A stretch of 64,000 nt of DNA from Azospira inquinata (GCF_018905915.1 NZ_CP064782.1:1550001-1614000), one strand, 5' to 3'; counted from the first letter of the stretch, positions 1-8,634 are shown. Notes: generated by a model not told the origin, from the letters alone. Numbers and translations: made by a program.

Positions 1-39
1 AGACACCACGGAATAGGGGCTAGCCCCTTTCCAGCACCC

Positions 40-67
40 AAAAAAGGGCCCCTCGGGGCCCTTTTTT
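40..67. terminator. Bidirectional rho-independent terminator
   Basis: A GC-only hairpin of two GGGCCC arms with a CTCG loop is flanked by an A-run on the left and a T-run on the right, so it can stop transcription from either side. It lies 47 bases past the stop of the minus-strand rubredoxin reductase gene and probably ends the rubrerythrin-rubredoxin-reductase transcript. A second small palindrome, AGGGGCTAGCCCCT, sits just to its left. Confidence 0.8.
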
Positions 68-113
68 CATGGAAGGGATCGGAAAAGCATCCCCAAGGGG
101 CGTTTCCCTTCTC

Positions 114-1259
114 CTAGACCAGCACCGGCGGCACCTGGGTTGCCAGGGCCTGCTTTTCCTGCACCCCATCCCCGGCCAGGGCAAAGCCCAGCAGGTTGCC
201 GGCCCCATCCTTGAACAGGGCCCGGGCCCCGGTTTCTTCCACCCTTTCCTCCCAGCCCCCCTGGACACCGGGAGCGGGGGGACACACCACCACGGGGCAG
301 GCAGGGGTCTTTACCGCCACCGGCATGGCCGGATAAACCACCGCTGTGGGGGTCCCCGCCAGAGTGGCCGCCAGGGCCCGGGAAGCCTGCATAATGGGCA
401 GTACGAAGGGCAACACCAGACCAGCCACCTCAGCCCCGTCCCCCAAGGCGAAAATATTGGCATCAGAAGTCGCCAGCTGGCGATCCACCACAATGCCCCG
501 ATTGACCGTAAGACCGGCTTCCTGGGCTAATCCCAGCCGGGGGCGCAGTCCCACGGCGGAGAGCACCACGTCCGCTTCCCCGGTCTTGCCCTGGGCCGTG
601 GTGAGGCCATAAGCCCCCGGCCCGCCTTCCACCCGGGCCACTGAATCCTCCAGCTGCCAGCTCACCCCTGCGGCCGCCAGACGGTCCCGGAAAAAGCCCG
701 CCACACCGGGAGGTAACAAACGTCCCAGGGGCAGGGGAGAGGGATCGTAAATGGTGGGGGCATAGCCTCCCTTCACCAGGTCATTGGCAAATTCACAGCC
801 AATCAACCCGCCCCCCAGAATGGTCACCCGCCGAGCACCGACCAGCTTTTCCCGGAAACGGGCGTAATCCCCCAGGTCATTGACGGACAATACGGTTGCC
901 GCCCCGTCTCCCTGCAAGGGTAAGCGGATGGGATCGGCGCCGGTTGCCAATACCAGGCGGGAATAGGTCTGCTCCCCACCAGCCCAAGAAACTCGCTGGG
1001 CGGCCCGGTCGATGGCCTGCACCCGTACCCCGGGGATGAGGCGCAAATTGAGTTGGGTGGCAATCTTCTGGGCGGGAGTATTAACCAGGGTAGCCCCGTC
1101 CTTGCCGTTGGCCAGAGCATTGGAGAGCATGGGCTTGGAGTAGAAATCCCCGGAATCGGAGCAAATCATGACCAGGGGCACTTCTTTATCCAATTTCCGC
1201 AATTCCCGGGCCAGCCCGTAACCGGCCAGCCCGGAGCCGATGATGACAATGGGTTCCAC
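114..1259 (-). CDS. Rubredoxin reductase (NAD(P)H/FAD-dependent oxidoreductase)
   Basis: A 381-residue flavoprotein of the pyridine-nucleotide-disulfide oxidoreductase class. It has an N-terminal FAD-binding GSGLAG loop (residues about 8-13), a second dinucleotide loop GGGLIG near residue 150 for NAD(P)H, and a C-terminal FAD motif, FALGDGAE, near residue 270. It should pass electrons from NAD(P)H to rubredoxin, encoded 60 bases upstream on the same strand; rubrerythrin comes before that. I chose the GTG start because AAGGAG lies just before it and the FAD loop follows at once. The family also contains nitrite and ferredoxin reductases, so the partner is inferred from the neighbouring rubredoxin. 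The role is cytoplasmic peroxide detoxification. Confidence 0.85.
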   Translation of the reverse strand: MEPIVIIGSGLAGYGLARELRKLDKEVPLVMICSDSGDFYSKPMLSNALANGKDGATLVNTPAQKIATQLNLRLIPGVRVQAIDRAAQRVSWAGGEQTYSRLVLATGADPIRLPLQGDGAATVLSVNDLGDYARFREKLVGARRVTILGGGLIGCEFANDLVKGGYAPTIYDPSPLPLGRLLPPGVAGFFRDRLAAAGVSWQLEDSVARVEGGPGAYGLTTAQGKTGEADVVLSAVGLRPRLGLAQEAGLTVNRGIVVDRQLATSDANIFALGDGAEVAGLVLPFVLPIMQASRALAATLAGTPTAVVYPAMPVAVKTPACPVVVCPPAPGVQGGWEERVEETGARALFKDGAGNLLGFALAGDGVQEKQALATQVPPVLV

Positions 1260-1319
1260 GGCAACTCTCCTTAATTTTTTTAGGGTGTTTTCTGTTGGGA
1301 TTGGGGTCAGGCTATTTTT

Positions 1320-1484
1320 TTAGAGGGCTACCATTTCGAAATCGGACTTGCCCACCCCGCAATCGGGACAGCACCAGTCTTCCGGTACATTTTCCCATTT
1401 GGTCCCCGCCGGGATACCTTCATCGGGCAACCCCAAGGCTTCGTCGTAGATGAAACCGCAAACGATACATTGCCATTTTTTCAT
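1320..1484 (-). CDS. Rubredoxin
   Basis: A 54-residue protein with the two Cys pairs of a mononuclear iron rubredoxin: CIVCG at residues 6-10 and CCPDCG at residues 38-43. The usual aromatic residues (Trp4, Tyr13, Trp30, Trp37) are present, and the length is typical of the family. AGGAG stands in front of the ATG. It carries single electrons between the reductase encoded downstream and the rubrerythrin encoded upstream. The gene is easily missed because it is so short. Confidence 0.95.
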   Translation of the reverse strand: MKKWQCIVCGFIYDEALGLPDEGIPAGTKWENVPEDWCCPDCGVGKSDFEMVAL

Positions 1485-1555
1485 GATGAAACTCCTAAAA
1501 TTTATTTTCTGCTTAAAAGTTAAAACTTCAGTATTTTCGAATACTTTTGCAAAAA

Positions 1556-2029
1556 TCAGCCTTTGACCTTAGCCAAAGTCTCTTTGTAGTGGTTGGCGTG
1601 CCGTTCTTCAACCCGGGCCAAAGCAGCGAAACGCTTGGCAGCCTTGGCTAAAGTGGCGGCAAACTGTTCCGCATGTTCCTTGGATTCAGCGATCTGCTGA
1701 TCGATCTCGGAAACCGCGCCGTGATGGCCTTCCTGCTCTGCCGTCTCACGGAATGACGGATACATTTCCGTATATTCGTAAGTTTCGCCAGCGATGGCCA
1801 TTTCCAGACATTTTGCCGGGGACAAAGTGGCCGCCGGATAGAGCAGATCCAGGTGACCGAAAGCATGCATCACTTCCTGATCGGCGGTGGCTTCGAAAAC
1901 CTTGGCGGTTTCTTCGTCGCCCATGGCCCGACAGATCTTGGCGAAGTAGCGGTACTTGATGTGGGCCATGGATTCGCCGGCGAAGGCGCCTTCCAGGTTT
2001 TTCAGGGTGGGGGAGGTATGGTCAGCCAT
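1556..2029 (-). CDS. Rubrerythrin lacking the rubredoxin domain
   Basis: A 157-residue ferritin-like di-iron protein. Iron-binding Glu/His residues appear in the expected four-helix order: EGAFAGES near residue 13, EVMHAFGH near 54, [12 protein letters not shown] near 83 and [11 protein letters not shown] near 140. There is no C-terminal CxxC pair, so this is the short form without the fused rubredoxin domain. That fits with rubredoxin and its reductase being encoded separately just downstream. It reduces hydrogen peroxide to water in the cytoplasm. The start at MADHTSP is preferred over an upstream codon because AGGAG lies about 8 bases before it. A separate promoter with an OxyR-type operator precedes the gene. 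Confidence 0.9.
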   Translation of the reverse strand: MADHTSPTLKNLEGAFAGESMAHIKYRYFAKICRAMGDEETAKVFEATADQEVMHAFGHLDLLYPAATLSPAKCLEMAIAGETYEYTEMYPSFRETAEQEGHHGAVSEIDQQIAESKEHAEQFAATLAKAAKRFAALARVEERHANHYKETLAKVKG

Positions 2030-2106
2030 GGTGTTTCTCCTTTGGATTAGCACTTGGGAACAACTTCGATGGAAGGAATACTAGACCTGGGAAAATAATT
2101 AATCTA

Positions 2107-2143
2107 ATTGATTAAAAAAATAACATCTATAGTCAATGACTAT
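2107..2143 (-). promoter_or_regulatory. Putative OxyR operator of the rubrerythrin operon
   Basis: Read on the minus strand, the site has the OxyR layout of four tetramers spaced by 7 bases: ATAG-N7-CTAT-N7-ATTT-N7-CAAT. The first two tetramers match the ATAG/CTAT consensus exactly and form a 15-base palindrome with one unpaired centre base (2129-2143). The last two match 2 of 4 and 3 of 4. It lies between the end of oxyR and the start of rubrerythrin, a fitting place to activate that operon. An additional inverted repeat, TTAATC-N5-GATTAA (2099-2115), overlaps the downstream half. Confidence 0.65.
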
Positions 2144-2179
2144 ACAACCCGTAATCCACCTTCTCCCCGGAGCCCGTCC

Positions 2180-3091
2180 TCAAAGCCCCTGCACACCGGG
2201 GGGTAAATCCCCCAGAATCGCAGCCCGCAGGGCATCGATGGCCTGGGGACGGGGAAAGGTCACCCGCCAGGCCAGCACAATGCGCCGGGAAGGCACCGGA
2301 TCGGTAAAGGGAATCACCCGCACCAGATTCGGGTCCGGCGGATTGGCGGCCACAGCAGAGGCGGGCAATACGGCCACCCCCGCACCGCTGGCCACCATCA
2401 GGCGCAGGGTCTCCAGGGAGCCCCCTTCGTAGGATCGCTCCAGGCCCCCCGGCTCCGTAAGACGGGGGCAAGCAGCCACCACCTGGTCCCGAAAGCAGTT
2501 GCCCTGCCCCAGCACAAGCAACTCTTCCCCAGACAACTGGGCCGCGGGAATGTTCTCCTTGTCCGCCCAGGGGTGCTGGGCCGGAACCAGCAGACAGAAG
2601 GGTTCTTCGTACAGGGCCTGGGTGACGATGCCCCCCTCTTCAAAGGGATGGGCCACCACCACCGCATCCAACTCCCCGGATTTCAGTAGTTCCGCCAGCC
2701 GATGGGTGAAGTTTTCCTGCAAATAGAGGGCCATTTCCGGCACCCGGCTATGGAGGGAAGGAACCAGCCGGGGCAGCAAGTAGGGGCCGATGGTGTAGAT
2801 CACCCCCAGGCGCAGAGGCTGGGCGAAGGGATTTTTGCCCCGGGCCGCGATTTCCTCCACCTGCATGGCTTCGCTAAGCACCTTTTCCGCCTGGAGGGCC
2901 ACATCCCGCCCCACGGGGGTGAGCTTCACTTCCGCGGCGCTACGCTCGAAAAGGATGGCGCCACAGCGCTCCTCCACCTTTTTTAAAGCCACGGACAGGG
3001 TCGGCTGGCTGACGTGGCATTTTTCCGCCGCCCGCCCGAAATGGCGCTCTTTAGCGAGGGAAACGATGTAGCGCATTTCAGTCAGAGTCAT
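2180..3091 (-). CDS. oxyR: Hydrogen-peroxide-inducible LysR-type activator OxyR
   Basis: A 303-residue LysR-type regulator with an N-terminal winged helix-turn-helix (RHFGRAAEKCHVSQPTLS, residues 17-34) and a C-terminal sensor domain. The two redox cysteines fall at Cys199 (GNCFRDQ) and Cys208 (AACPR), the same numbers as in E. coli OxyR, which supports this start over ATGs 3 and 12 codons upstream. Peroxide oxidises the pair to a disulfide and switches the protein to activator. The rubrerythrin operon lies directly downstream behind a matching operator. A possible OxyR half-site (ATAG-N7-CTGT, minus strand, starting at 3312) lies upstream of this gene at the end of the pseudouridine synthase gene. 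Confidence 0.93.
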   Translation of the reverse strand: MTLTEMRYIVSLAKERHFGRAAEKCHVSQPTLSVALKKVEERCGAILFERSAAEVKLTPVGRDVALQAEKVLSEAMQVEEIAARGKNPFAQPLRLGVIYTIGPYLLPRLVPSLHSRVPEMALYLQENFTHRLAELLKSGELDAVVVAHPFEEGGIVTQALYEEPFCLLVPAQHPWADKENIPAAQLSGEELLVLGQGNCFRDQVVAACPRLTEPGGLERSYEGGSLETLRLMVASGAGVAVLPASAVAANPPDPNLVRVIPFTDPVPSRRIVLAWRVTFPRPQAIDALRAAILGDLPPGVQGL

Positions 3092-3308
3092 GGTGTGCAT
3101 AAGTGGTGGAAGAAAAGGGGTATCCATTGTGCACAAGCCGGGAAAAACACCAGGGGGCCAAAACTGTCCACAATTTGCCCACACCCTTCCCGGCCACTTA
3201 CCAACACCCGGATTTCCCCTTTAACTTACTAAAAATAAATGAAAAAAAAAGTTATCCACAGACTTAGGTCTAGGTTAACTGGTTTACGTCTTTGTATACA
3301 GAAAAAAC

Positions 3309-4046
3309 CTATACAAAACCAAAATCACCTGGGGCAAGCCCCAGCAGGGAAAAATCCGAGGACTCTAGCCAGCGCCATTGGCCTGGCAACAAGTCCTCGG
3401 ACAACTGCAACTGGCCCATGGCACAACGATGCAAGGCTTCCACCCGGTTCCCGGCAGCCGCCACCATGCGTTTCACCTGGTGATACTTGCCCTGGCTGAT
3501 GGTGAAACGCAGGCAAAAATCGTCTTCAGCAAGGCAGGCATCGGCCTTGAGGCATTCCGTTTCCCCATGGAGTAGCACTCCCTGCCAAAGCTTTTCCAGA
3601 AACTCGGGGTTAATCGGATAGCGCAGGGTAGCCAGATAGGTTTTGCTGACCTTCCGTTTGGGGGAACTCAGTCCATGGATGAATTGCCCGTTATCGGAAA
3701 GAAGCAGAAGCCCGGTGGTGTCTTCATCCAGACGCCCAACGCACTCCACCCCCCGAAGTACCAAAGGCGCCGGCAGCAAGGAAAAAACGCTAGGGTGATG
3801 TTGGGGCGCATGGGAACACTCCACATGGGCCGGCTTATGGAGCAGCAGGTAGGCCTGGGGCCGATAGGGCCAAACCTGGTCATCCACCTGAAAATTTGGG
3901 GTTTCATTGGAAAAGAAAGGGGTGCTCGGATCCGTCGCCAACCGTTCCCCTACCCGAACCCGCCCCTCCCGTATCAGTTGGGCACACTGTTTGCGACTGC
4001 CGAAGCCTTGGCTTTGCAGCATTTTTTCCAATGTCATGGACTTCAT
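3309..4046 (-). CDS. RsuA/RluB/E/F-family rRNA pseudouridine synthase
   Basis: A 245-residue protein with an N-terminal S4 RNA-binding segment (MLQSQGFGSRKQC) followed by the RsuA-type catalytic domain. The active-site block GRLDEDTTGLLLL, with the catalytic Asp, is near residue 115, and a KTYLA block follows. This class converts specific uridines of rRNA to pseudouridine. Length and S4 start favour RsuA (16S rRNA U516), but RluE or RluF-like specificity cannot be excluded. No strong ribosome binding site was seen, so the start at MKSMTLEK is chosen by family length; a longer N-terminal extension is possible. Confidence 0.85.
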   Translation of the reverse strand: MKSMTLEKMLQSQGFGSRKQCAQLIREGRVRVGERLATDPSTPFFSNETPNFQVDDQVWPYRPQAYLLLHKPAHVECSHAPQHHPSVFSLLPAPLVLRGVECVGRLDEDTTGLLLLSDNGQFIHGLSSPKRKVSKTYLATLRYPINPEFLEKLWQGVLLHGETECLKADACLAEDDFCLRFTISQGKYHQVKRMVAAAGNRVEALHRCAMGQLQLSEDLLPGQWRWLESSDFSLLGLAPGDFGFV

Positions 4047-4349
4047 GGGACCATCTTGGCACAGTTTTTCTGTTTTGCCAGCGGGGGGATTGGGGATAAC
4101 TTCTATTGCCCAATAGGAGGGCAAAAGCCTTGAGGGACGGTTCCCTGGCTTCCCAGGACGGATTTTAGGGGGGAAATTTCCCACCGGTTATCCCCAGATT
4201 TATGAACAGGCTGGGAAGGGGAAAAAGGTCTTGACCTTATGATTCTTTTACATTTTTCCCCTCACCCGGGGTCAGGAAATGGACTATGATGTAAGTGAAA
4301 TCCAAGGGGTAAGCCCGATGGGCAACCATTTCCCCAGGAGGTCTTCATC

Positions 4350-4895
4350 ATGTCCACCATCTCAACCAACTACGGCTCTTCCAGCTACTACGACTATTAC
4401 GCGGCTACCCAGGTAGCGGCGGGGTCGGCTGCCGGTAGCACCAGTTCCGGTTCGGTGGCGGGAAGCGGTACTAGCCTGACTGCTACGGATTCCACCAGTT
4501 CCAGCGCTAGCAGCGCTTCCAGCCTTTCCAGTAGCTCGGTCACCAATCTGGTGAATACGGCGGTAAATCTGGCTTCCCAGGCCAACCTGATTGCTACCCT
4601 GGGTTCCAGCTCTTCCACGGTGGATGCGGCTTCCTTGCTCAATACCTTGATGCAGGCTGCCCAGGAAGGATCTAGGACGGCTAGTAGTATCAGCGGCACC
4701 TCGGGGGATAGTGGCGGCAGTGCTTCCGGTTCCTCCTCCACTTCCACCAGTTCTTCCAGCAGCTCCGGTTATTCCTCGGACGTGAATGCCAATTGGGCCA
4801 GCCTGCTTAAGACCAATCCCTCCCTCTCCTCCGTGGTAGCTGCCTATTCCACCAATGCGGCCATTGTGGGCTCCGTACTGTCCGCCGCCGCTTGA
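4350..4895 (+). CDS. Ser/Ala/Thr/Gly-rich low-complexity protein, unknown function
   Basis: A 181-residue protein dominated by Ser, Ala, Thr and Gly, with runs of six serines and no lysine before about residue 154. A Tyr-rich N-terminus (residues 8-17) is followed by three more ordered stretches that could be short helices (about 64-84, 91-109 and 144-181). There is no signal peptide and no Cys. AGGAGG stands 11 bases before the ATG and a terminator follows the stop, so this is a genuine single-gene unit. I do not recognise the family. The composition suggests a flexible surface or secreted protein, perhaps a non-classical export substrate, but this is inference. Confidence 0.7.
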   Translation: MSTISTNYGSSSYYDYYAATQVAAGSAAGSTSSGSVAGSGTSLTATDSTSSSASSASSLSSSSVTNLVNTAVNLASQANLIATLGSSSSTVDAASLLNTLMQAAQEGSRTASSISGTSGDSGGSASGSSSTSTSSSSSSGYSSDVNANWASLLKTNPSLSSVVAAYSTNAAIVGSVLSAAA

Positions 4896-4921
4896 ATCCT
4901 GGCGTCGGCCCTGGTTCCTAG

Positions 4922-4946
4922 CGCCCCGGTTTCCCCGGGGCGTTTT
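4922..4946 (+). terminator. Rho-independent terminator after the Ser-rich gene
   Basis: The stem CGCCCCGG/CCGGGGCG is followed by TTTT and lies 27 bases past the stop codon of the Ser-rich gene. Confidence 0.75.
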
Positions 4947-5094
4947 GCTGGGGGCTTGGGGAGGTAGGGGCAACAAATTCTTACATCTGGGGCCATTTGC
5001 TTACCTTTGCCGGGTCGCCTTTTTTTCCTGCCGGGCGTTGAAGGATCAGGCCGGGAAAATCCGGATCGGTAAACGGTTGGGTGGAAAGCCTCCC

Positions 5095-5316
5095 ATGGAC
5101 AAAATCTTCTGCACCTTGCTGCTGTGTTGCCTGATGGGCACGGCCTGGGCGGCGCCCCGCTCCTGGGCCCAGCGTCATCCCCGGTTGCACGCCCATGGCA
5201 GAAACGGGGTATCCGTATCCCGGCATCTGCTCGGGAGCAAGCCCCATCCGGCACCTTCTGTCCTCACCCGTCCCCGATCCTCCCATGCCCCGGTCACGGC
5301 CGCCGTCTCCCCCTAG
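5095..5316 (+). CDS. Small putative exported His/Arg-rich protein
   Basis: A 73-residue reading frame starting with a typical signal peptide: a charged start, the hydrophobic core FCTLLLCCLMGTAWA and an Ala-x-Ala type cleavage site near residue 20. The mature part is short, basic and rich in His, Arg, Pro and Ser, with no recognisable domain. The ribosome binding site is weak (GGAAAG). An overlapping minus-strand frame lacks any family-like content. It could be a periplasmic small protein made with the lipoprotein gene just downstream. The main support is the signal peptide, so confidence is moderate. Confidence 0.45.
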   Translation: MDKIFCTLLLCCLMGTAWAAPRSWAQRHPRLHAHGRNGVSVSRHLLGSKPHPAPSVLTRPRSSHAPVTAAVSP

Positions 5317-5427
5317 GAAGCGGCGATAAGGAACCCGGTAGCCGCTCAGGCAGTGGTCAGCCCATCCCCCTACCATGGGATGGCCCTTCCTTCCTCGGGC
5401 GGCAATTCTGATCGGCAGGTGAAACCC

Positions 5428-5748
5428 ATGACCAAAGCTGTGCTCACGGCCGCCCTGGTGGCGGCCACCCTCTCCCTGTCCGCCTGCGTGGTGGTGCCGC
5501 CCCAAAGGCCCGTGGCCGTCTGGGCCCCCATGGCGCCGCCCCCGCCTCGGGTGGAGGTGATTCCGCCCCAACCCTATCCGGAATATGTATGGATTACGGG
5601 CCACTGGGCCTGGGAAAATGACCGTCATCGTTGGGTGGAAGGCCGCTGGGCGGCGCCCCGCCCCCATGAACACTGGGAACCCCATCGCTGGGAACCGGGG
5701 GAAGGCGGCCGCTGGCAGCTCCATGGGGGATACTGGCGCCATGACTGA
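5428..5748 (+). CDS. YXWGXW-repeat-type outer-membrane lipoprotein
   Basis: A 106-residue lipoprotein. The signal peptide ends in the lipobox LSAC at about residue 20, with Cys as the lipidated residue. The mature part is rich in Pro, Trp, His and Arg, with repeated aromatic blocks (WITGHWAW, WVEGRWAA, HWEPHRWEPGEGGRW, LHGGYWRHD) typical of YXWGXW-repeat envelope proteins of beta- and gammaproteobacteria. Their function is unknown, and envelope or metal-stress roles are only guessed. The ATG at MTKAV is chosen because the signal peptide starts there and AGGTGA precedes it. Confidence 0.8.
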   Translation: MTKAVLTAALVAATLSLSACVVVPPQRPVAVWAPMAPPPPRVEVIPPQPYPEYVWITGHWAWENDRHRWVEGRWAAPRPHEHWEPHRWEPGEGGRWQLHGGYWRHD

Positions 5749-5814
5749 GCCCCTGCCCTTGTGCCTCGTTCCCGTTTCCCGGGGACGACAGAACCGGCCC
5801 TGACGGAGGGGGCA

Positions 5815-7371
5815 ATGGCAAAAATTTTGACGGAAGACTGGCCTCTCCACCGCCTCGCCTTCGGGCCCGATCCGATCAGCCGGGAGGCCCTGCAACGCCT
5901 GGGTTTTCGCGGCTGGGTGGAGGAGCAGCTGGCGCCGGGGACGGATCCGGAAGGGGAACGGCGTCTGGCCGCCCTGCGTCTGCCCATCCGCTATGGGGAG
6001 GACCTGGAAAAGGGTTGGCCTGCCGTGGACGAACAGCGCCCTCTGCAATGGTTGCAGGCCCCCATTGAATCCCTATGGGCCCTCCACGGTGGGGAAGGGC
6101 GCCCGGTCGCCCCGGCGGAAAAGGCCCGGCCCCGCAATGAAGCCATTGCTGCAACCCTGGTGCGGGCCGTGTATAGCCCCTGGCAGCTCAGGGAAGTGCT
6201 GGCGGATTTCTGGCATGACCACTTCAACGTCAATGCCTGGGACCAGACCGTGGGCATTGCCTTTCCCGTCTATCAGCGGGAAGCCATCCGGCCCCACAGC
6301 CTGGGGAACTTCCGCACCATGCTGGGTGCGGTGGCCCGCAGCGCCGCCATGCTCCGCTACCTGAACAACAGCAGCTCCCGGGCCGGGGCGCCCAACGAAA
6401 ACTACGCCCGGGAGCTGTTGGAACTCCACACCCTGGGCCGGGACGCCTATCTGAACGGCCTTTACCAGCGCTGGCGGGAAGTGCCCGGCGCCCTCCAGGG
6501 CCATCCCCAGGGCTATATCGACCAGGACGTGTACGAGGCAGCCCGGGCCCTCACCGGCTGGACCCTGGAAGACGGGGCCCACCTGGGGGGCGGCCAGACC
6601 CAGCCCCGCACGGGCCGTTTCGCCTACGTGGAGGCCTGGCACGACAATTACCAGAAGCGGGTGCTGGCCCGGGATTTCGACCCTTACCAGCCCCCCATGG
6701 CGGACGGGGAAGGGGTTCTGGACCTGGCCGCCTTCCATCCTGCTACGGCCCAGCATCTGGCCCACAAACTTTGCGTTCGCCTGGTGGATGACCGGCCCCG
6801 TCCGGCCCTGGTGGCCGGCGCCGCCCGGGTCTGGCGGGAGACGGCCCGGCGGCCGGACCAGATCGCCCGGGTGGTGGAATACATTGTTCTCTCCCGGGAT
6901 TTTGCCGCCAGCCGTCAGGCCAAGGTGAAGCGGCCCCTGGAACTGGTGGCGGGCTTTATCCGGGCCACCGGCCTTAATTTCCAGCCCACGGAAGGCCTGG
7001 TGGGGGAAATGGCCGCCGCCGGTCAGCGCCTCTACGGCTGGCCCACACCGGACGGCCATCCGGAGGACAGCGCCTACTGGCTCTCCAGCAACGGCATACG
7101 GCGGCGCTGGACCCTGGTGGCGGGGCTGGGGGAAAACTGGTGGGGTAACGGTACCTGGAACCCCTTTCCCGAGCCCCTCAGCCCCGGGGTGGCGGCGGGC
7201 CGCTTTGTCGCCTTCTGGCTGGACCGGCTCTATGGGGCGACTCCGCCGCCCCTGGCGGAGCGGCTCCTGGCCACGGCGGGCCTGCGGGCAGGCCAGTCCC
7301 TGACGGCGCCCGGTCCGGCTAGGCATCTGGTGGCCTGGGCCGCCATGGTGCCCGAATATCAATTGGGTTAA
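5815..7371 (+). CDS. DUF1800 domain protein
   Basis: A 518-residue protein of the DUF1800 family. The family signature around FWHDHFNVNAW (about residues 135-145) and the block NENYARELLELHTLG (about 195-209) are both present. DUF1800 genes are almost always followed by a DUF1501 gene, as here after 15 bases, so the two form one operon. The biochemical role is not established; they are thought to act at the envelope or in secretion. Here a GGAGGG ribosome binding site sits before MAKIL, and no clear signal peptide is seen with this start. Codon use matches the GC-rich chromosome. Confidence 0.85.
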   Translation: MAKILTEDWPLHRLAFGPDPISREALQRLGFRGWVEEQLAPGTDPEGERRLAALRLPIRYGEDLEKGWPAVDEQRPLQWLQAPIESLWALHGGEGRPVAPAEKARPRNEAIAATLVRAVYSPWQLREVLADFWHDHFNVNAWDQTVGIAFPVYQREAIRPHSLGNFRTMLGAVARSAAMLRYLNNSSSRAGAPNENYARELLELHTLGRDAYLNGLYQRWREVPGALQGHPQGYIDQDVYEAARALTGWTLEDGAHLGGGQTQPRTGRFAYVEAWHDNYQKRVLARDFDPYQPPMADGEGVLDLAAFHPATAQHLAHKLCVRLVDDRPRPALVAGAARVWRETARRPDQIARVVEYIVLSRDFAASRQAKVKRPLELVAGFIRATGLNFQPTEGLVGEMAAAGQRLYGWPTPDGHPEDSAYWLSSNGIRRRWTLVAGLGENWWGNGTWNPFPEPLSPGVAAGRFVAFWLDRLYGATPPPLAERLLATAGLRAGQSLTAPGPARHLVAWAAMVPEYQLG

Positions 7372-7386
7372 AGGGATGGAACCAGT

Positions 7387-8634
7387 ATGAAGCGGCGGCA
7401 ATTTCTCCAGGCGGCCCTGGCGGCCGGGGCCCTCTCCCCCTGGTGTGGGGTGTCCCGGCTGGCCTACGGCGCGCCCACCGCGTCCCATCCCCTGCTGGTC
7501 AGCCTGTTTCTCCGGGGCGGGGCGGACGGTCTCCATTTGCTGGGCCCGGCGGCGGACCCGGATTATCAGGGGGTGCGTCCCCCGGAACTACGGGTCATGG
7601 ATCGGGGGCCGGATCAGGGCTGGCCCCTGGCCAACAGTCTGGACCCCTGCCTGGATTTCCGCCTGCATCGCCAGGGAGCGGCCCTGGCCCAGCTCTACGG
7701 AGCCGGGGTGCTGAGCTTTGTCCATGGGGTGGGTCTGGAAGATGCCACCCGCTCCCATTTTGTCGCCCAGGAATTGGTGGAAGGGGGCCTGACGGAGGAA
7801 AAAGCCCTGTCCGGCACCCCCGGGGGCTGGCTATCCCGGGCCCTGGGCCATTTTTCCCTGGCCGGACCGGTCCCCGCTTTTTGTGCCGGGACCAATACGG
7901 ACCGCAGCCTGGCCGAGTTTGACCGGGTGCTGTCGGCCCCGGACCTGAACCACGGCCTGCTGCCCCCCTGGGGCGAAGCCACCCGGCAATTGCTGCAAGC
8001 CAGTGCAGAGGCGGGGGATAGCCCGGTCCATGTGGCCACTCGGCAGACCCTGGCCTTGGTGGAAGCGGTGGACGGTCGCCTGCCCCGCCAGGGCCGGGAC
8101 CGGATTGAGGCCTACGTGCCGGGGGGCAAGGCGGATTACGGTAAGGGCGGTGAAGCCGGGCGGGGTCTGGCCGCCGTGGCCCGTCTGGCCCGTCTGGACG
8201 TGGGCTTGCAGGCCGCCTGCGTGGATATGGGGGGCTGGGATACCCACGAAGGTCAGGCCGGACGCTTCGCCGCCCAGATGGGCCAGCTTTCCGCCGCCCT
8301 GGCCGCCTTTCACGAAGACATGGCCGCCGCCAACCGGCCCTATGTGCTGGTGGCCATGACCGAATTTGGCCGCCGCCTGCGGGCCAACAAGAGCGGCGGT
8401 ACGGACCACGGCCACGGCGCCTGCTGGCTAGTGATGGGCCAGGGGGTCAGGGGCGGGCGCATGGCGGGCCGCTGGCCCGGCTTGAGCACCCGGGCCCTGG
8501 ATCAGGGCGTGGATCTGGCCGTGACCACCGATTACCGCCAGGTTTTGGCGGAGGTGGTGGCGGGTTGCGGCTGGGGCAAGGCGGCAGGCCCCGTCCCGCT
8601 CCCTGGTTCCCGGCCCCTGGGCCTCTTTGCCTGA
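7387..8634 (+). CDS. DUF1501 domain protein with Tat-type signal
   Basis: A 415-residue protein with an N-terminal twin-arginine motif (RRQFLQ, residues 3-8), a hydrophobic stretch and a cleavage region near AYGAP, so it is probably exported folded through Tat. The body belongs to DUF1501, a family related to sulfatases and alkaline phosphatases, with the typical blocks LFLRGGADGLH (about residue 41) and MGGWDTHEGQ (about 280), and TDHGHG near the C-terminus. It follows the DUF1800 gene by 15 bases and is translated with it. The last 100 bases overlap, tail to tail, the end of the DUF2917 gene on the other strand. Function is unproven. Confidence 0.87.
   Translation: MKRRQFLQAALAAGALSPWCGVSRLAYGAPTASHPLLVSLFLRGGADGLHLLGPAADPDYQGVRPPELRVMDRGPDQGWPLANSLDPCLDFRLHRQGAALAQLYGAGVLSFVHGVGLEDATRSHFVAQELVEGGLTEEKALSGTPGGWLSRALGHFSLAGPVPAFCAGTNTDRSLAEFDRVLSAPDLNHGLLPPWGEATRQLLQASAEAGDSPVHVATRQTLALVEAVDGRLPRQGRDRIEAYVPGGKADYGKGGEAGRGLAAVARLARLDVGLQAACVDMGGWDTHEGQAGRFAAQMGQLSAALAAFHEDMAAANRPYVLVAMTEFGRRLRANKSGGTDHGHGACWLVMGQGVRGGRMAGRWPGLSTRALDQGVDLAVTTDYRQVLAEVVAGCGWGKAAGPVPLPGSRPLGLFA

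Noticed and set aside
3252-3260. Exact DnaA box TTATCCACA near oxyR
   Set aside because: A single box without neighbours or AT-rich unwinding region is expected by chance or titration; it is not called an origin.
4981-6048. A 355-codon minus-strand frame across the small exported proteins
   Set aside because: It runs antisense to the lipoprotein and the DUF1800 start, both with good ribosome binding sites, and shows only shadow composition.
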